This document shows, piece after piece, positions 1-10,834 of a DNA stretch of 64,000 nt. Position 1 is the stretch's first letter, and every line of letters begins with the position of its first letter. The position numbers and the translations under genes are program-made. The notes beneath the pieces were generated by a model that was not told where the DNA came from, ran no database searches, and saw only the letters and a list, made by a program, of their open reading frames with translations. Source of the stretch: Labrenzia sp. R4_2 (GTDB lineage: Bacteria; Pseudomonadota; Alphaproteobacteria; Rhizobiales; Stappiaceae); NCBI RefSeq assembly GCF_017743865.1, contig NZ_JAGHRJ010000003.1:643341-707340 (forward strand), written 5' to 3'.

Positions 1-1068
1 AATCCACTGGGCGGCCCAAGCTTTGAAGACAAGGTCAAACTTCTCCAGGAAATAGATGCCTATGCGCGGGCAAAGGACCCGCGTGTACGTCAGGTTTCGG
101 CGTCGCTCGCCGGATCCTGGCAGGTTGTCGAAATCCTGCGTGCCGATGGTCACCTCGTGCGGGATGTCCGCCCGATGGTGCGCCTCAGTATTTCCGTCGT
201 TGCGGGCAATGATGACCGCCAGGAAAGCGGCTCTTACGGGTGCGGCGGCCGGGAAGGGTTCGAGCGGTTCATCACGACAGAGAATTGGCAGGGCGGTGTC
301 GACGAAGCGTTGCGCCAGGCGCTGGTCAATCTGGATGCCATTCCGGCACCTGCGGGTGAGATGGACGTTGTCCTTGGGCCGGGCTGGCCGGGCATTTTGC
401 TGCACGAAGCCGTGGGTCACGGCTTGGAAGGCGACTTCAACCGCAAGAAAACCTCAGCCTTTGCCGGCTTGATGGGTGAGCGGGTGGCGTCGCCTGGCGT
501 GACGATTGTCGATGACGGAACGATCCCGGATCGCCGTGGATCTCTGTCGGTCGATGATGAAGGCACGCCAGCGGCCCGGACCCCCCTCATCGAGGACGGT
601 ATCCTGACCGGTTACATGCAGGACCGCCAGAATGCCCGATTGATGGGGATGGAGCCGACCGGCAACGGCCGCCGGCAGTCTTATGCCCACATCCCGATGC
701 CTCGTATGACCAATACGGTCATGATGAACGGTGACAAGGATCCGGAAGAAATTCTCGCTTCCGTAAAGGACGGAATTTACGCGGTCGCCTTTGGCGGCGG
801 TCAGGTCGACATCACGTCCGGTAAATTCGTCTTCTCCTGCACCGAGGCCTACAAGGTCGAAAACGGCAAGGTTGGCGCGCCAGTCAAGGGTGCCATGCTG
901 ATCGGCAACGGTCCGGATGCTTTGACCCGCGTTGAAATGATCGGCAATGACATGGAGCTTGACCCGGGCATGGGCACGTGTGGCAAGCAGGGGCAGGGCG
1001 TCCCGGTCGGTGTCGGCCAGCCCTCCATGCGCATCAATGCCATGACAGTGGGTGGCACTGCGGTTTAA
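1..1068 (+). CDS. tldD: Metalloprotease TldD (5' end outside window)
   Basis: TldD works with PmbA (TldE) as a cytoplasmic zinc protease that degrades unfolded peptides; in enterobacteria the pair also processes microcin B17 and CcdA. The frame is already open at base 1 with no start codon, so the N-terminus lies outside the window; 355 codons remain. The family zinc motif HEAVGH is at fragment residues 135-140, followed by the conserved QSYAHIPMPRMTNT block and a Gly-rich C-terminus. PmbA is not in this window. The gene ends at a strong hairpin terminator, so it is not co-transcribed with the GST gene that follows. In many alphaproteobacteria tldD lies just upstream of the cox cluster, as here. 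Confidence 0.95.
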   Translation, partial: NPLGGPSFEDKVKLLQEIDAYARAKDPRVRQVSASLAGSWQVVEILRADGHLVRDVRPMVRLSISVVAGNDDRQESGSYGCGGREGFERFITTENWQGGVDEALRQALVNLDAIPAPAGEMDVVLGPGWPGILLHEAVGHGLEGDFNRKKTSAFAGLMGERVASPGVTIVDDGTIPDRRGSLSVDDEGTPAARTPLIEDGILTGYMQDRQNARLMGMEPTGNGRRQSYAHIPMPRMTNTVMMNGDKDPEEILASVKDGIYAVAFGGGQVDITSGKFVFSCTEAYKVENGKVGAPVKGAMLIGNGPDALTRVEMIGNDMELDPGMGTCGKQGQGVPVGVGQPSMRINAMTVGGTAV

Positions 1069-1101
1069 GCACCGATAGCTTCGATCTGAACAACTTAAGA
1101 C

Positions 1102-1137
1102 GGGTCTTCAGTAAAGCACTGAAGACCCTTTTTGTTT
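1102..1137 (+). terminator. Rho-independent terminator of tldD
   Basis: An 11-bp perfect stem (GGGTCTTCAGT / ACTGAAGACCC) with a 5-base loop, followed directly by a T-rich run. It lies 33 bases after the tldD stop. Confidence 0.9.
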
Positions 1138-1224
1138 TGCAATCGCCGGCGCATCGCAGTAGCAACAAACCCTCTCCTGTGCTGGCAGCTCTGCCGGCCG
1201 TTTTCGATTGAGGGTGATAGCGAA

Positions 1225-1854
1225 ATGGCGTCAGACATAATCGTCTGGGGGCGGATCAACTCGTCCAATGTGCGCAAGGTTCTGTGGTGTCTGGAAGAGC
1301 TCGGACTAAACTACGAACAGATCGATGCCGGTGGGACCTTTGGCGTTGTCGATACGCCTGACTATCGCGCGCTGAACCCGAATGGCCGTATTCCCTGCCT
1401 GCAAGACGGGGAGTTCACCATTTTTGAATCCAACGCGATCTGCCGCTATCTGGCAAAAACCTATGGCACAGCGCCGTTCCTCTCAGAAGATCCGAGGGAA
1501 TGGGCGTTGGCGGACCAATGGATGGATTGGACCACGTTTTCGTTCGGGATGCCGTTCAGAAATCTGTTCTGGAATCTGGTCCGAACGGCTCCGGAAGACA
1601 GGGACAAAGCAGCCATCACGCATGGTATCGAGCATTGTTCCGCTCAGTTCGCCGTTGTCGATACACTGTTGAAAGACCAGCCTTATTTGTCCGGTCACGC
1701 GTGCGGGGTCGGCGATATCCCGCTTGGAAGCCTTGCTTATGCCTGGTTCAATATGGATTTTGAGCGCCCCGATCAGCCGTATCTTGCGGCCTGGTACAAA
1801 CGACTGACCGAACGTCCGGCCTACCAGAAGGGTGTCATGAGCCCGCTCACCTGA
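1225..1854 (+). CDS. Glutathione S-transferase family protein
   Basis: A 209-residue soluble GST that would conjugate glutathione to electrophiles or act as a glutathione-dependent reductase or isomerase; the substrate cannot be told from sequence. The thioredoxin-like N-terminal domain (about residues 1-80) has the SSNVRKVLW helix start, the NPNGRIPCL cis-proline loop and the glutathione-binding ESNAICRYL motif. An all-helical C-terminal domain follows. The ATG at 1225 was chosen over the longer frame from 1132 because an AGGGTG ribosome site precedes it and because the longer frame overlaps the tldD terminator. It is a single-gene unit. Confidence 0.88.
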   Translation: MASDIIVWGRINSSNVRKVLWCLEELGLNYEQIDAGGTFGVVDTPDYRALNPNGRIPCLQDGEFTIFESNAICRYLAKTYGTAPFLSEDPREWALADQWMDWTTFSFGMPFRNLFWNLVRTAPEDRDKAAITHGIEHCSAQFAVVDTLLKDQPYLSGHACGVGDIPLGSLAYAWFNMDFERPDQPYLAAWYKRLTERPAYQKGVMSPLT

Positions 1855-2040
1855 CCGCTAGTCTGCGAGCAGGAAATGGTCGGATGATTTCTTGGCGGCA
1901 CGGTATTGCTTTAGACGCTGTCTGCCTTGGCCTATCTCAATGTTTCTTTCTGACAAATCGCTAACATGTTTAGGAATCTTTCGAGATTTCCGCAGTTTAA
2001 TTGGGTAAGATGAAACACCAGGCTGGGGGCCGGAGAGAGC

Positions 2041-3831
2041 ATGGCTGCAGAAAGTGCGCCTCCCTTATTTGCTGAAGCGATAATCTTTCTGTCGGCGACC
2101 GTTGTGGCGGTGCCGATCGCGAAGCGTCTCGGCCTCGGTTCGGTGGTGGGTTATCTGGCGGCCGGCGCTGCAATCGGACCGCATGGTCTTCAGCTGCTGG
2201 GCTCCGGCGAGGACGTGCTGCACGTCGCCGAGCTCGGCGTGGTCCTGCTGTTGTTTGTCATTGGCCTTGAACTGGATCCCCAAAAACTCTGGCGCATGAA
2301 GCGTGACATTTTCGGCCTTGGCACTGCGCAGGTGATGTTGACCGGCGTCTGCCTCTTCGGCTTTGCGCAACTCGCCGGCATGGGCCAATCAGCGGCCCTC
2401 GTCGCGGGCTTTGGCTTGGCGCTGTCCTCAACGGCCTTTGCTCTGCAGATCTTGCAGGAGCGCGGGCAGCTTTCATCAGAATATGGTCAGCGAGCTTTCG
2501 GTATCTTGCTGTTGCAGGACATTGCCATCGTCCCGCTCTTGGCCATGGTCGCTATTTTGGCACCCGGAGAGGGCCCGTCAACGACCGCGGAAATTGTGCA
2601 GGAAGTGCTGCTCGTTTTGTCTGCGGTGGCAGCGGTGATTCTGACCGGGCGATACCTGATTTCACCGGTCTTCTTGCTGCTCGCCGCGACGCGAGCCCGC
2701 GAGGTCATGCTGTCCGCGGCCCTGTTGGTCGCGCTCGGCAGCGCCGGGATCATGCACACAGTCGGCCTGTCGATGGCGCTGGGCGCGTTTTTGGCTGGCG
2801 TGCTTCTTGCTGAATCGAGTTTCCGTCACACGCTGGAAGCCGATATCGAACCATTCCGATCGCTTCTGATGGGCCTCTTCTTCGTGGCCGTCGGTATGTC
2901 GCTCGACTTTTCACTTGTTATGGCAAATTGGGCCTACATCGCGGGCGGAGTGTGCGTGGTCATGGTCGTGAAAGGGCTTTTCTTGTGGGGGCTGTCACGG
3001 GGGACCGGGTCCAGCAACTCCGATGCCATGCGTATCGCCGTGACCCTGCCTCAGGGCGGTGAATTTGCGTTTGTCCTGTTCACCGCGGCCGTGGTGAATT
3101 CGATATTCGACTATGAGACCGCAAATCTTTTGAATGCGATTGTCATTCTGACAATGCTTTTAACCCCGGTGGCCTGTCTGGGGTTGGATGTGCTGGCCAC
3201 GCGGGCCAAAGCGCGGGGTGTTGAAAACCCGTCCATTGAAACATTCGATGAGGCGACGCCAACGGTACTTGTCGTCGGTTTCGGCCGGTTCGGCATGGTC
3301 GTTGCGCAAATCCTTACCTCGGAAGGCCTTGAGATCACGGCGATCGACAACCGGCCGGACCGGATCGCCTATGCACGGAAACAAGGCTACAGGGTCTATT
3401 ATGGCGATGCCACGCGCGCAGATGTTTTGGAGGCGGCAGGCGCTGGCGATGCGGCGCTTGTCGCCATGTGCATTGAAAACGACAAGGTGATGGCGCAGTC
3501 GATCGAGATGATCCGCGAGGATTTCCCCAAAGCGCTCATCTTCTGCCGCGCGACTGACCGGGCGCATGCCATGGACCTCACCAAACAGGGCGTCGACTTC
3601 CAAATCCGTGAAACGTTCGAATCGAGTGTGGTGTTTGGTAGGGCCGCACTGGAGGCTCTGGGAACGCCGCTCGATCGGATTGATCAGATTGAGGAAGACG
3701 TGCGGTATCGCGATGAACAGCGCCTAGCTGAGCAATTGTCCGGTGGTATGTATGCCGGTTCGGACAAACTGCACCGGGTGACCCCGCGCAAGGCGGCCGA
3801 GGCGACCAACCCGGACGCTGCAGCTGAATAA
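2041..3831 (+). CDS. CPA2 monovalent cation:proton antiporter with RCK/TrkA-N domain (KefB/C-like)
   Basis: A 596-residue inner-membrane protein of the CPA2 family, which exchanges K+ or Na+ for protons. Residues about 10-385 form a Na+/H+-exchanger domain with roughly a dozen hydrophobic segments. Residues about 405-525 form a cytoplasmic RCK (TrkA-N) domain with the dinucleotide-binding GFGRFG motif and a following acidic ID, as in KefB and KefC. KefB/KefC are glutathione-gated K+ efflux systems, and a GST gene lies directly upstream. That link is suggestive only, and no KefF/KefG ancillary oxidoreductase is present. Cation specificity is not determinable. The gene has its own 186-bp upstream region and ends at a bidirectional terminator. 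Confidence 0.9.
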   Translation: MAAESAPPLFAEAIIFLSATVVAVPIAKRLGLGSVVGYLAAGAAIGPHGLQLLGSGEDVLHVAELGVVLLLFVIGLELDPQKLWRMKRDIFGLGTAQVMLTGVCLFGFAQLAGMGQSAALVAGFGLALSSTAFALQILQERGQLSSEYGQRAFGILLLQDIAIVPLLAMVAILAPGEGPSTTAEIVQEVLLVLSAVAAVILTGRYLISPVFLLLAATRAREVMLSAALLVALGSAGIMHTVGLSMALGAFLAGVLLAESSFRHTLEADIEPFRSLLMGLFFVAVGMSLDFSLVMANWAYIAGGVCVVMVVKGLFLWGLSRGTGSSNSDAMRIAVTLPQGGEFAFVLFTAAVVNSIFDYETANLLNAIVILTMLLTPVACLGLDVLATRAKARGVENPSIETFDEATPTVLVVGFGRFGMVVAQILTSEGLEITAIDNRPDRIAYARKQGYRVYYGDATRADVLEAAGAGDAALVAMCIENDKVMAQSIEMIREDFPKALIFCRATDRAHAMDLTKQGVDFQIRETFESSVVFGRAALEALGTPLDRIDQIEEDVRYRDEQRLAEQLSGGMYAGSDKLHRVTPRKAAEATNPDAAAE

Positions 3832-3858
3832 AAAAGGCGCCTGATGAGGGCGCCTTTT
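3832..3858. terminator. Bidirectional terminator between antiporter and ialB-like genes
   Basis: A perfect 10-bp stem (AAAAGGCGCC / GGCGCCTTTT) with a 7-base loop. The A-run on one side and T-run on the other let it serve both convergent genes. It starts right after the antiporter stop codon. Confidence 0.88.
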
Positions 3859-3879
3859 CGATCACAGATCAAGTGTGCA

Positions 3880-4431
3880 TTAGGGAAGGGCGTCAAAGCC
3901 AGCAGAGAACCCGTTCAACGAGATCGGAATACCGATCCCTTCTTCTGGTGTCTGGAAAATAATAAAGGTCGCTTGGGAACCGGACTTCAGTTGGTTCAGA
4001 AGCTCATCTTCCAGAATCACTTCCGCTATACAGCCGTTCGGCAAGCAGCGGACGAAACCCGCCCGTCCAATGTCGTTGCCGTCAACCTTCAGGCCGAGGC
4101 CGGAGGGAAGCAACACGCCGAGCGGTGCCAAAACCCGCAAGATGCGGGCCTGCTTGTCGGCCGTCCGCAAAATGATGACCGACAAACCAACGTTCTCACG
4201 GTCGGCAGCGGTCACATTTTGGATCAGCGCGCATTGCTCACTTGCGGCGCCTGGAGGCGTGTCGCAGCGCATTTGCCAATCGCCATGATTGGCGCGGATT
4301 TCGCCTTGGGCGCTGGCCGGTTGCAGGCTGTGCGCAAATGCGGTCAAGCCGATCGCGGCGGCGGCCGCAAGTTTCGGCAGGGTGGAGAGAAGCGAGCGGC
4401 TACGGCGCTGCTGCGGCAACTGGGTCGACAA
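3880..4431 (-). CDS. Invasion-associated locus B (IalB) family secreted protein
   Basis: An exported protein of the IalB family (named from Bartonella, where it aids erythrocyte invasion; role in free-living bacteria unknown). I placed the start at TTG 4431. It has a GGAGG site 5 bases upstream and gives 183 residues beginning with a near-ideal signal peptide: a basic QQRRSRS stretch, a hydrophobic AAAAAIGLTAF core and a cleavage site at about PASAQ. The mature part carries two Cys pairs, CDTPPGAASEQC and CLPNGC, that match the family. An ATG at 4524 would add 31 residues ahead of the signal peptide and has no good ribosome site. The gene is convergent with the antiporter and divergent from coxB. 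Confidence 0.82.
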   Translation of the reverse strand: MSTQLPQQRRSRSLLSTLPKLAAAAAIGLTAFAHSLQPASAQGEIRANHGDWQMRCDTPPGAASEQCALIQNVTAADRENVGLSVIILRTADKQARILRVLAPLGVLLPSGLGLKVDGNDIGRAGFVRCLPNGCIAEVILEDELLNQLKSGSQATFIIFQTPEEGIGIPISLNGFSAGFDALP

Positions 4432-4943
4432 GAATTCCTCCAGTCGTTCGTGGTCAGATCCGCACAGCGCACGTTTAAAAACGTGCTGACCGCAGCGAAT
4501 CAGGAGTGTTTTCCGGCCAGACATTGCCGCATGAATGCGGACGATTCCAGTCACCGCCGGTGCAAAGCTCTTGGATAGTCGGTTTTTTTGTCGAAAATCC
4601 GCCTGTCCTTGATCTCTCTCAATCGGAAAAAAATCCGAGCTACTTGTGAAATCGCGCAAATTTCGTTGCAGCGCACGGCGTCTTGTGGTTTTTGTGCGGC
4701 CAAAAGGGGCCGATGAAGAGATGCGGCAGATCGCCGCCCTAGCCGATTGGTAGCATCGCTCTTTAACCGTAGATGTGGTTATATCCGGCAATCCTTTAGA
4801 AGGACGACCGGGTCTGGAATCGGCAGTTTAAGCTTGCGGAGTTCCGGCAAGCCTATTACTGCGGCACTTAGGTATTCGACCGGGCAGGGTCCGGAATTTA
4901 GCATGCGCCGCCATGTGGGCGGCTGAGGGAAGGGAGCGCGGAC
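4432..4943. other. 512-bp divergent intergenic region upstream of the cox cluster
   Basis: No gene is recognised here. It must hold the promoters for the ialB-like gene (minus) and the coxB-led operon (plus). The one structured element I see is a bulged hairpin at about 4832-4852 (GCTTG / CAAGC arms). I could not single out a convincing -35/-10 pair. The long 5' leader suggests regulation of the oxidase operon, but that is inference. Confidence 0.5.
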
Positions 4944-5870
4944 GTGAAGGCAGTCTTCAATCGTCTCATGAATTTGGTCACGATGGCGACCGCATTCGCC
5001 GGTGTTTCGACAGCAGCATTGGCAGCAGAGCCTGGGTTCAACAACTGGCAGCTCGGGTTTCAGGCTTCAACCAGCGATGTGATGGACGACATCACCTGGT
5101 TCAATAACTTCACTCTAATCATCATCACGGTCATTACGGTCTTTGTTTTGGCGCTGTTGATATATTGCGCCGTGAAGTTCAGCGCCAAAAACAATCCGGT
5201 GCCGTCCCGCACGTCGCACAACACGACGATCGAGATCGTTTGGACCGTTGTGCCGATCCTGATCCTGGTTATCATCGCGATCCCGTCTTTCCGGTTGCTC
5301 TACAAGCAGCTTGAGATCCCGGAATACGACATGACGGTCAAGGCGATCGGATATCAGTGGTACTGGGGTTACGAGTACACTGATGAAAACATGGGTGAGC
5401 TCTACTTCGACTCCATCATGGTTCAGGATGCTGACCGTCAGGCCGTCGCAGACGCGCGCGGTGTGTCCATCGACGAAGTGCCACGCCTGCTCGCAGTCGA
5501 CTACGACCTGGTGATCCCTGTCGACACGACAGTGCGCCTTCAGGTCACCTCTGAAGATGTCATCCACGCATTCGCAATGCCGACATGGGGCGTCAAAATC
5601 GACGCGATCCCGGGCCGCCTGAACGAAACCTGGTTCCACGCTCGCGAAGAAGGCGTCTACTACGGTCAGTGTTCGGAGCTTTGCGGCAAGGATCATGCCT
5701 TCATGCCGATCGCAGTCCGTGTGGTCTCTGCGGATCAGTTCCAGCAGTGGGCTTCTGCAGCGCAAGACGACCTGGACGTTGCCAACGAGCAGCTGATGGC
5801 CTCCATCGCGGAAGCCAAGAAACTCGCCGCACAGGGCGACCTGGACGAAATCTCCGTCGCCGCGAAATAA
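4944..5870 (+). CDS. coxB: Cytochrome c oxidase subunit II (CuA subunit)
   Basis: Subunit II of aa3-type cytochrome c oxidase. It takes electrons from cytochrome c at the binuclear CuA centre and passes them to heme a in subunit I. The 308-residue precursor has a signal peptide (cleavage near ALAAEP), two transmembrane helices (about 50-75 and 95-120) and a periplasmic cupredoxin domain. CuA ligands are visible: His208, then Cys243, Glu245, Cys247, His251 and Met254 in CSELCGKDHAFM. The aromatic electron-entry patch YQWYWGYEY is present. The start is a GTG with an AGGGAG site upstream. It is the first gene of the cox operon. Confidence 0.97.
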   Translation: MKAVFNRLMNLVTMATAFAGVSTAALAAEPGFNNWQLGFQASTSDVMDDITWFNNFTLIIITVITVFVLALLIYCAVKFSAKNNPVPSRTSHNTTIEIVWTVVPILILVIIAIPSFRLLYKQLEIPEYDMTVKAIGYQWYWGYEYTDENMGELYFDSIMVQDADRQAVADARGVSIDEVPRLLAVDYDLVIPVDTTVRLQVTSEDVIHAFAMPTWGVKIDAIPGRLNETWFHAREEGVYYGQCSELCGKDHAFMPIAVRVVSADQFQQWASAAQDDLDVANEQLMASIAEAKKLAAQGDLDEISVAAK

Positions 5871-5925
5871 CGCGGCGGTGAGCCAATTTGGCGATTGCGC
5901 GCGATTTGACACGCAGCGCCGCTGA

Positions 5926-7545
<1,620 letters not shown>

Positions 7546-7585
7546 TTCCGTGGCCGGAAGGTCCGTCCTTCCGCTCTGAACTTAC

Positions 7586-7612
7586 GCACCGCGCCGGACA
7601 CCGGCGCGGTGC
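7586..7612 (+). other. Strong hairpin between coxA and ctaB
   Basis: A perfect 11-bp GC-rich stem (GCACCGCGCCG / CGGCGCGGTGC) with a 5-base loop and no T-run after it. A smaller hairpin (GGAAGG / CCTTCC) lies just upstream at about 7556-7572. Without a U-tract they are more likely mRNA 3'-end stabilisers or processing barriers for the abundant coxBA message than true terminators. This is inference. Confidence 0.6.
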
Positions 7613-7695
7613 GCTCTTGAAAACAACCTGTCCGGAACCAAGCCCTAAGTTGGGCACCCAATCCGGCAGAAGATAAAGAATTAAGGGACGCGCCC

Positions 7696-8631
7696 ATGTC
7701 GCTCGCAGAGCGCCAGGATTTGATGGATCAAAGCAGCACCGTTTGGAACGGTGGCGAGGGGTCAGTGAGCGACTATGTGGCGCTCCTGAAACCGCGCGTG
7801 ATGTCTTTGGTGATCTTCACCGCTTTTGTCGGCATGATGCTGGCACCAGGCTCCATTCATCCTGTTCTTGGTGCCGTGGCGATCCTCTGCATTGCCATTG
7901 GCGCAGGCGCATCCGGTGCCTTGAACATGTGGTATGACGCGGACATCGACGAAGTGATGTCGCGCACCGCAAAACGGCCGATCCCGGCAGGAAAGATCAC
8001 ACCAGAAGAAGCGTTCGCATTCGGCATTACACTGTCGATCGGCTCCGTCCTGACGCTCGGACTGCTGGTGAACTGGTTTGCCGGCGCATTCCTGGCATTC
8101 ACGATCGCATTCTACGTTGTCATCTACACGATGTGGCTGAAGCGCTCGACACCGCAGAACATTGTTATCGGCGGTGCGGCTGGTGCATTCCCTCCGATGG
8201 TCGGTTGGGCATCCGTGACAGGTGGCGTCAGCTTGGAAAGCTTCGTTCTCTTCCTGATCATCTTCATGTGGACCCCGCCGCACTTTTGGGCTTTGGCGCT
8301 GTTCAAGAAAGGTGATTACGAGACAGCTGGTGTTCCGATGCTGCCGGTGGTCGCCGGTGAAACAAACACCCGCCACCAGATACTGATCTACTCCATCCTG
8401 CTAGCACCGGTTGGCGTTGCGCCGTATTTCATGGGCTATGCCAGCCTGTTTTACGGTGTAGCATCCGGTCTTCTTGGGCTGGCCTTCGTTGCGATGGCTG
8501 CCGACATCTGGCGCAAGCGGGAAGGCGACGTCGCACGCAAAGCCTGCCTTCGTCTCTTCAAGTTCTCGATCTTTTATCTGTTCATGCTGTTTGCACTTCT
8601 TCTCGGCGAAAGCCTGGTAGCGGGGATCTGA
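7696..8631 (+). CDS. ctaB: Protoheme IX farnesyltransferase (heme O synthase)
   Basis: Transfers a farnesyl group from farnesyl diphosphate to heme B, giving heme O, the precursor of the heme A used by coxA. It is a 311-residue UbiA-superfamily membrane protein with about nine helices. The Asp-rich motif [15 protein letters not shown] (prenyl-diphosphate/Mg binding) and the second loop with [12 protein letters not shown] are visible. A soluble N-terminal extension of about 25 residues precedes the first helix. It lies within the cox cluster and is followed 5 bases later by the small coxF-like gene. Confidence 0.96.
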   Translation: MSLAERQDLMDQSSTVWNGGEGSVSDYVALLKPRVMSLVIFTAFVGMMLAPGSIHPVLGAVAILCIAIGAGASGALNMWYDADIDEVMSRTAKRPIPAGKITPEEAFAFGITLSIGSVLTLGLLVNWFAGAFLAFTIAFYVVIYTMWLKRSTPQNIVIGGAAGAFPPMVGWASVTGGVSLESFVLFLIIFMWTPPHFWALALFKKGDYETAGVPMLPVVAGETNTRHQILIYSILLAPVGVAPYFMGYASLFYGVASGLLGLAFVAMAADIWRKREGDVARKACLRLFKFSIFYLFMLFALLLGESLVAGI

Positions 8632-8636
8632 CGGAA

Positions 8637-8798
8637 ATGGACAACAACGAACAGGGTATCGTTCTCACCGACGAACAGAAAAAGAAGCGCCGCTCCCGGT
8701 CGATCGCGATCGCGGTAGTGCTGGCTGCTCTCGTCTTGCTGTTCTATCTGGTGACGATTGTTAAGCTGGGGCCTGACATCATGAACCGTCCGTTGTAA
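8637..8798 (+). CDS. coxF: CoxF-like small membrane protein of the oxidase cluster
   Basis: A 53-residue protein with a charged N-terminus (DEQKKKRRSRS) and one transmembrane helix (SIAIAVVLAALVLLFYLV), ending in LGPDIMNRPL. Its size, topology and position between ctaB and ctaG match the small CoxF-type proteins found at this place in alphaproteobacterial cox clusters, where a role in oxidase assembly is suspected but not well established. It starts 5 bases after ctaB, preceded by GGGGATCTGACGGAA. The coding frame is clean and the tail precedes ctaG by 11 bases. Confidence 0.8.
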   Translation: MDNNEQGIVLTDEQKKKRRSRSIAIAVVLAALVLLFYLVTIVKLGPDIMNRPL

Positions 8799-8809
8799 CG
8801 AGAGGTAAG

Positions 8810-9415
8810 ATGACCGAAGTCAACGATCAGAACAACCTGTCCCGCAGCAATCGCAAGGTCGCGTTTGCTTGTCTGGGTATGTTCAGTTTTATGATCGCTG
8901 CTGCCTACGCAGCCGTCCCCCTATATGATCTTTTCTGCCGGGTCACCGGCTTCGGCGGCACGACACAGGTTGCGGAACAGGAAAGCGAAATGGTGATCGA
9001 TCGCGTGATCACTGTTCGGTTTGATGGCAACGTCAATCATGCGCTTCCCTGGGACTTCAAACCTGCTCAACGCTCTGTCACGTTGAAAATGGGTGAAACC
9101 GCGCAGTTGCCGTACATTGCGGCAAATGTCAGCGATGGGCGGACTGTTGGCACGTCCACGTTCAACGTCACTCCGACGTCGGCGGGCGTTTACTTCAATA
9201 AACTGGACTGTTTCTGCTTCACCGAGCAGGCGCTGGAACCTGGCGAGTCAGTCGAAATGCCGGTCGTCTTTTTTGTCGACCCGGAGATGGACAAGGATCC
9301 CATGCTTGAGCATGTGAAGGAAATCACTTTGTCCTATACCTTCTTCCCGGTAGAACAACCGGAACAACCTGTTGCGGCGCGGGCAGATTCGCCTGCGGCT
9401 GAAACGAACTTGTAA
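8810..9415 (+). CDS. ctaG: Cytochrome c oxidase assembly protein CtaG (Cox11)
   Basis: A copper chaperone that delivers Cu(I) to the CuB site of subunit I. It is 201 residues: a short cytoplasmic N-terminus, one membrane anchor (about residues 18-40) and a periplasmic immunoglobulin-like domain. The Cu-binding motif CFCF (in DCFCFTEQ) and the conserved FFVDPEM segment are present. A poorly conserved charged tail follows about residue 185. Its ATG lies 11 bases after the coxF-like stop with a GAGAGGTAAG ribosome site. Confidence 0.95.
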   Translation: MTEVNDQNNLSRSNRKVAFACLGMFSFMIAAAYAAVPLYDLFCRVTGFGGTTQVAEQESEMVIDRVITVRFDGNVNHALPWDFKPAQRSVTLKMGETAQLPYIAANVSDGRTVGTSTFNVTPTSAGVYFNKLDCFCFTEQALEPGESVEMPVVFFVDPEMDKDPMLEHVKEITLSYTFFPVEQPEQPVAARADSPAAETNL

Positions 9416-9463
9416 GAAACTGGCGCTTTGCGCCCGTACAGAATGTGTTTGGGGAGCTTGCCG

Positions 9464-10324
9464 ATGGCTGGTGCACATACCAAGAACCACGATTACCACC
9501 TGGTCGAACCCAGTCCGTGGCCGTTTATGGCGTCCGTTGGCGCTTTCATTCTCGCACTCGGCTCGATTGCCTGGATGCGCTACGCCTCCGGCAACTCTTT
9601 CGAACTCTTTGGCCTTGAGTTGTCCGCTGCAAAGTGGATGCTGTTCGCAGTTGGCCTGCTGATTGTTCTTTACGTGATGTTCGCCTGGTGGCGTGACACC
9701 ATCAAGGAAGCACATGAAGGCCATCATACGCGCGTCGTATCTCTGCACTTGCGTTACGGCATGCTGCTGTTCATTGCGTCTGAAGTGATGTTCTTTGTTG
9801 CTTGGTTCTGGGCTTACTTTGATGCAGCCCTGTTTGCTGGTGAGGCAATCAACTTTGCCCGCGCTGAAGCGACGGGTGGCGTCTGGCCGCCGGAAGGCAT
9901 CGAAACCTTTGATCCGTGGCACCTGCCGCTGCTCAACACGCTGATCCTGCTTGCGTCCGGCACAACCGTTACCTGGGCACACCATGCGCTTCTGCACGAT
10001 GACCGCGAAGGTCTGAAGTGGGGTTTGACGCTGACTGTTCTGCTCGGTGTTCTCTTCACTATCTGCCAGATCTACGAGTACACCCACGCAGCCTTTGGCT
10101 TCAGCGGCAACATCTACGGCGCAACCTTCTACATGGCGACAGGCTTCCACGGCTTCCACGTCGTCGTCGGAACGATCTTCCTCGCGGTTTGCCTGTTCCG
10201 TGCCCTTGCTGGCCACTTCACCAAAGAGCAGCACTTCGGTTTCGAAGCAGCGGCCTGGTACTGGCACTTCGTTGACGTTGTCTGGCTGTTCCTGTTTGTC
10301 GCGATCTACATTTGGGGCGAATAA
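9464..10324 (+). CDS. coxC: Cytochrome c oxidase subunit III
   Basis: Core subunit III of aa3 oxidase, which stabilises the catalytic core and the proton-uptake path. It is 286 residues with seven helices. Family features include [15 protein letters not shown] at the N-terminus, [20 protein letters not shown] (the E of SEVMFF is invariant) and the C-terminal [19 protein letters not shown]. The ATG at 9464 was chosen over an in-frame upstream start because GGGGAG precedes it and because other subunit III proteins begin here. A terminator follows. Confidence 0.97.
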   Translation: MAGAHTKNHDYHLVEPSPWPFMASVGAFILALGSIAWMRYASGNSFELFGLELSAAKWMLFAVGLLIVLYVMFAWWRDTIKEAHEGHHTRVVSLHLRYGMLLFIASEVMFFVAWFWAYFDAALFAGEAINFARAEATGGVWPPEGIETFDPWHLPLLNTLILLASGTTVTWAHHALLHDDREGLKWGLTLTVLLGVLFTICQIYEYTHAAFGFSGNIYGATFYMATGFHGFHVVVGTIFLAVCLFRALAGHFTKEQHFGFEAAAWYWHFVDVVWLFLFVAIYIWGE

Positions 10325-10361
10325 GCCGAAAGACGTTCTCAACGAACATTGGAAAAACAAG

Positions 10362-10392
10362 CGCCCGGCGGATCATCCGACCGGGCGTTTTT
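10362..10392 (+). terminator. Hairpin terminator after coxC, inside the cox cluster
   Basis: A 7-bp GC stem (CGCCCGG / CCGGGCG) with a second inner stem (CGGA / TCCG), followed by TTTTT. It separates the structural oxidase genes from the DUF983 and surf1 genes, whose start lies 26 bases downstream. It probably lowers expression of the distal genes by partial read-through. Confidence 0.85.
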
Positions 10393-10417
10393 CAAATCCG
10401 GCCCCGGGAGCCAAAAG

Positions 10418-10819
10418 ATGGAAGACAAGGCACATTTCCCAACGGTCAACCCGGTGACAGCCGGACTATCAGGCGGATGCCCGCGCTGCGGCCAGGGAAA
10501 ATTGTTCGACGGGTTCTTGAGCGTGAAAGGGTCGTGCTCCACCTGCGGGCTGGATTACAGTTTTGCCGACAGCGGGGACGGGCCAGCCGTCTTTGTCATC
10601 ATGATTGTCGGGTTCATTGTCGTCGGCTTAGTGCTTTTTGTCGAATTGTCATTTCAACCTCCCGTTTGGGTTCATCTGATCCTTTGGCTGCCCCTGACCG
10701 TAGTGCTTGCGGGTGGCATTTTGCGCCCCCTGAAAGGCTTGATGATTGCAGTGCAATACCGGCATAAGGCAGAAGAAGGCCGTCTGGACACCGATGGCGA
10801 TCAAACCGACCAGTTGTAA
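10418..10819 (+). CDS. DUF983 family zinc-ribbon membrane protein
   Basis: A 133-residue protein of unknown function, common between ctaE and surf1 in alphaproteobacteria. The N-terminal part has two Cys pairs (CPRCGQGKLF and CSTCGLDY) that form a predicted zinc ribbon on the cytoplasmic side. Two transmembrane helices (about 60-80 and 85-105) follow. Position suggests a role in oxidase assembly, but no activity is known. The ATG at 10418 is used because CGGGAG precedes it and the Cys pair then lies near the N-terminus. The coxC terminator lies just upstream. Confidence 0.85.
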   Translation: MEDKAHFPTVNPVTAGLSGGCPRCGQGKLFDGFLSVKGSCSTCGLDYSFADSGDGPAVFVIMIVGFIVVGLVLFVELSFQPPVWVHLILWLPLTVVLAGGILRPLKGLMIAVQYRHKAEEGRLDTDGDQTDQL

Positions 10820-10834
10820 GAAAGAAACTTGCTA

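Noticed and set aside
3844..4578. Plus-strand open frame over the IalB-like gene
   Set aside because: The minus-strand product has a signal peptide and IalB Cys pairs; the plus frame begins inside a terminator.
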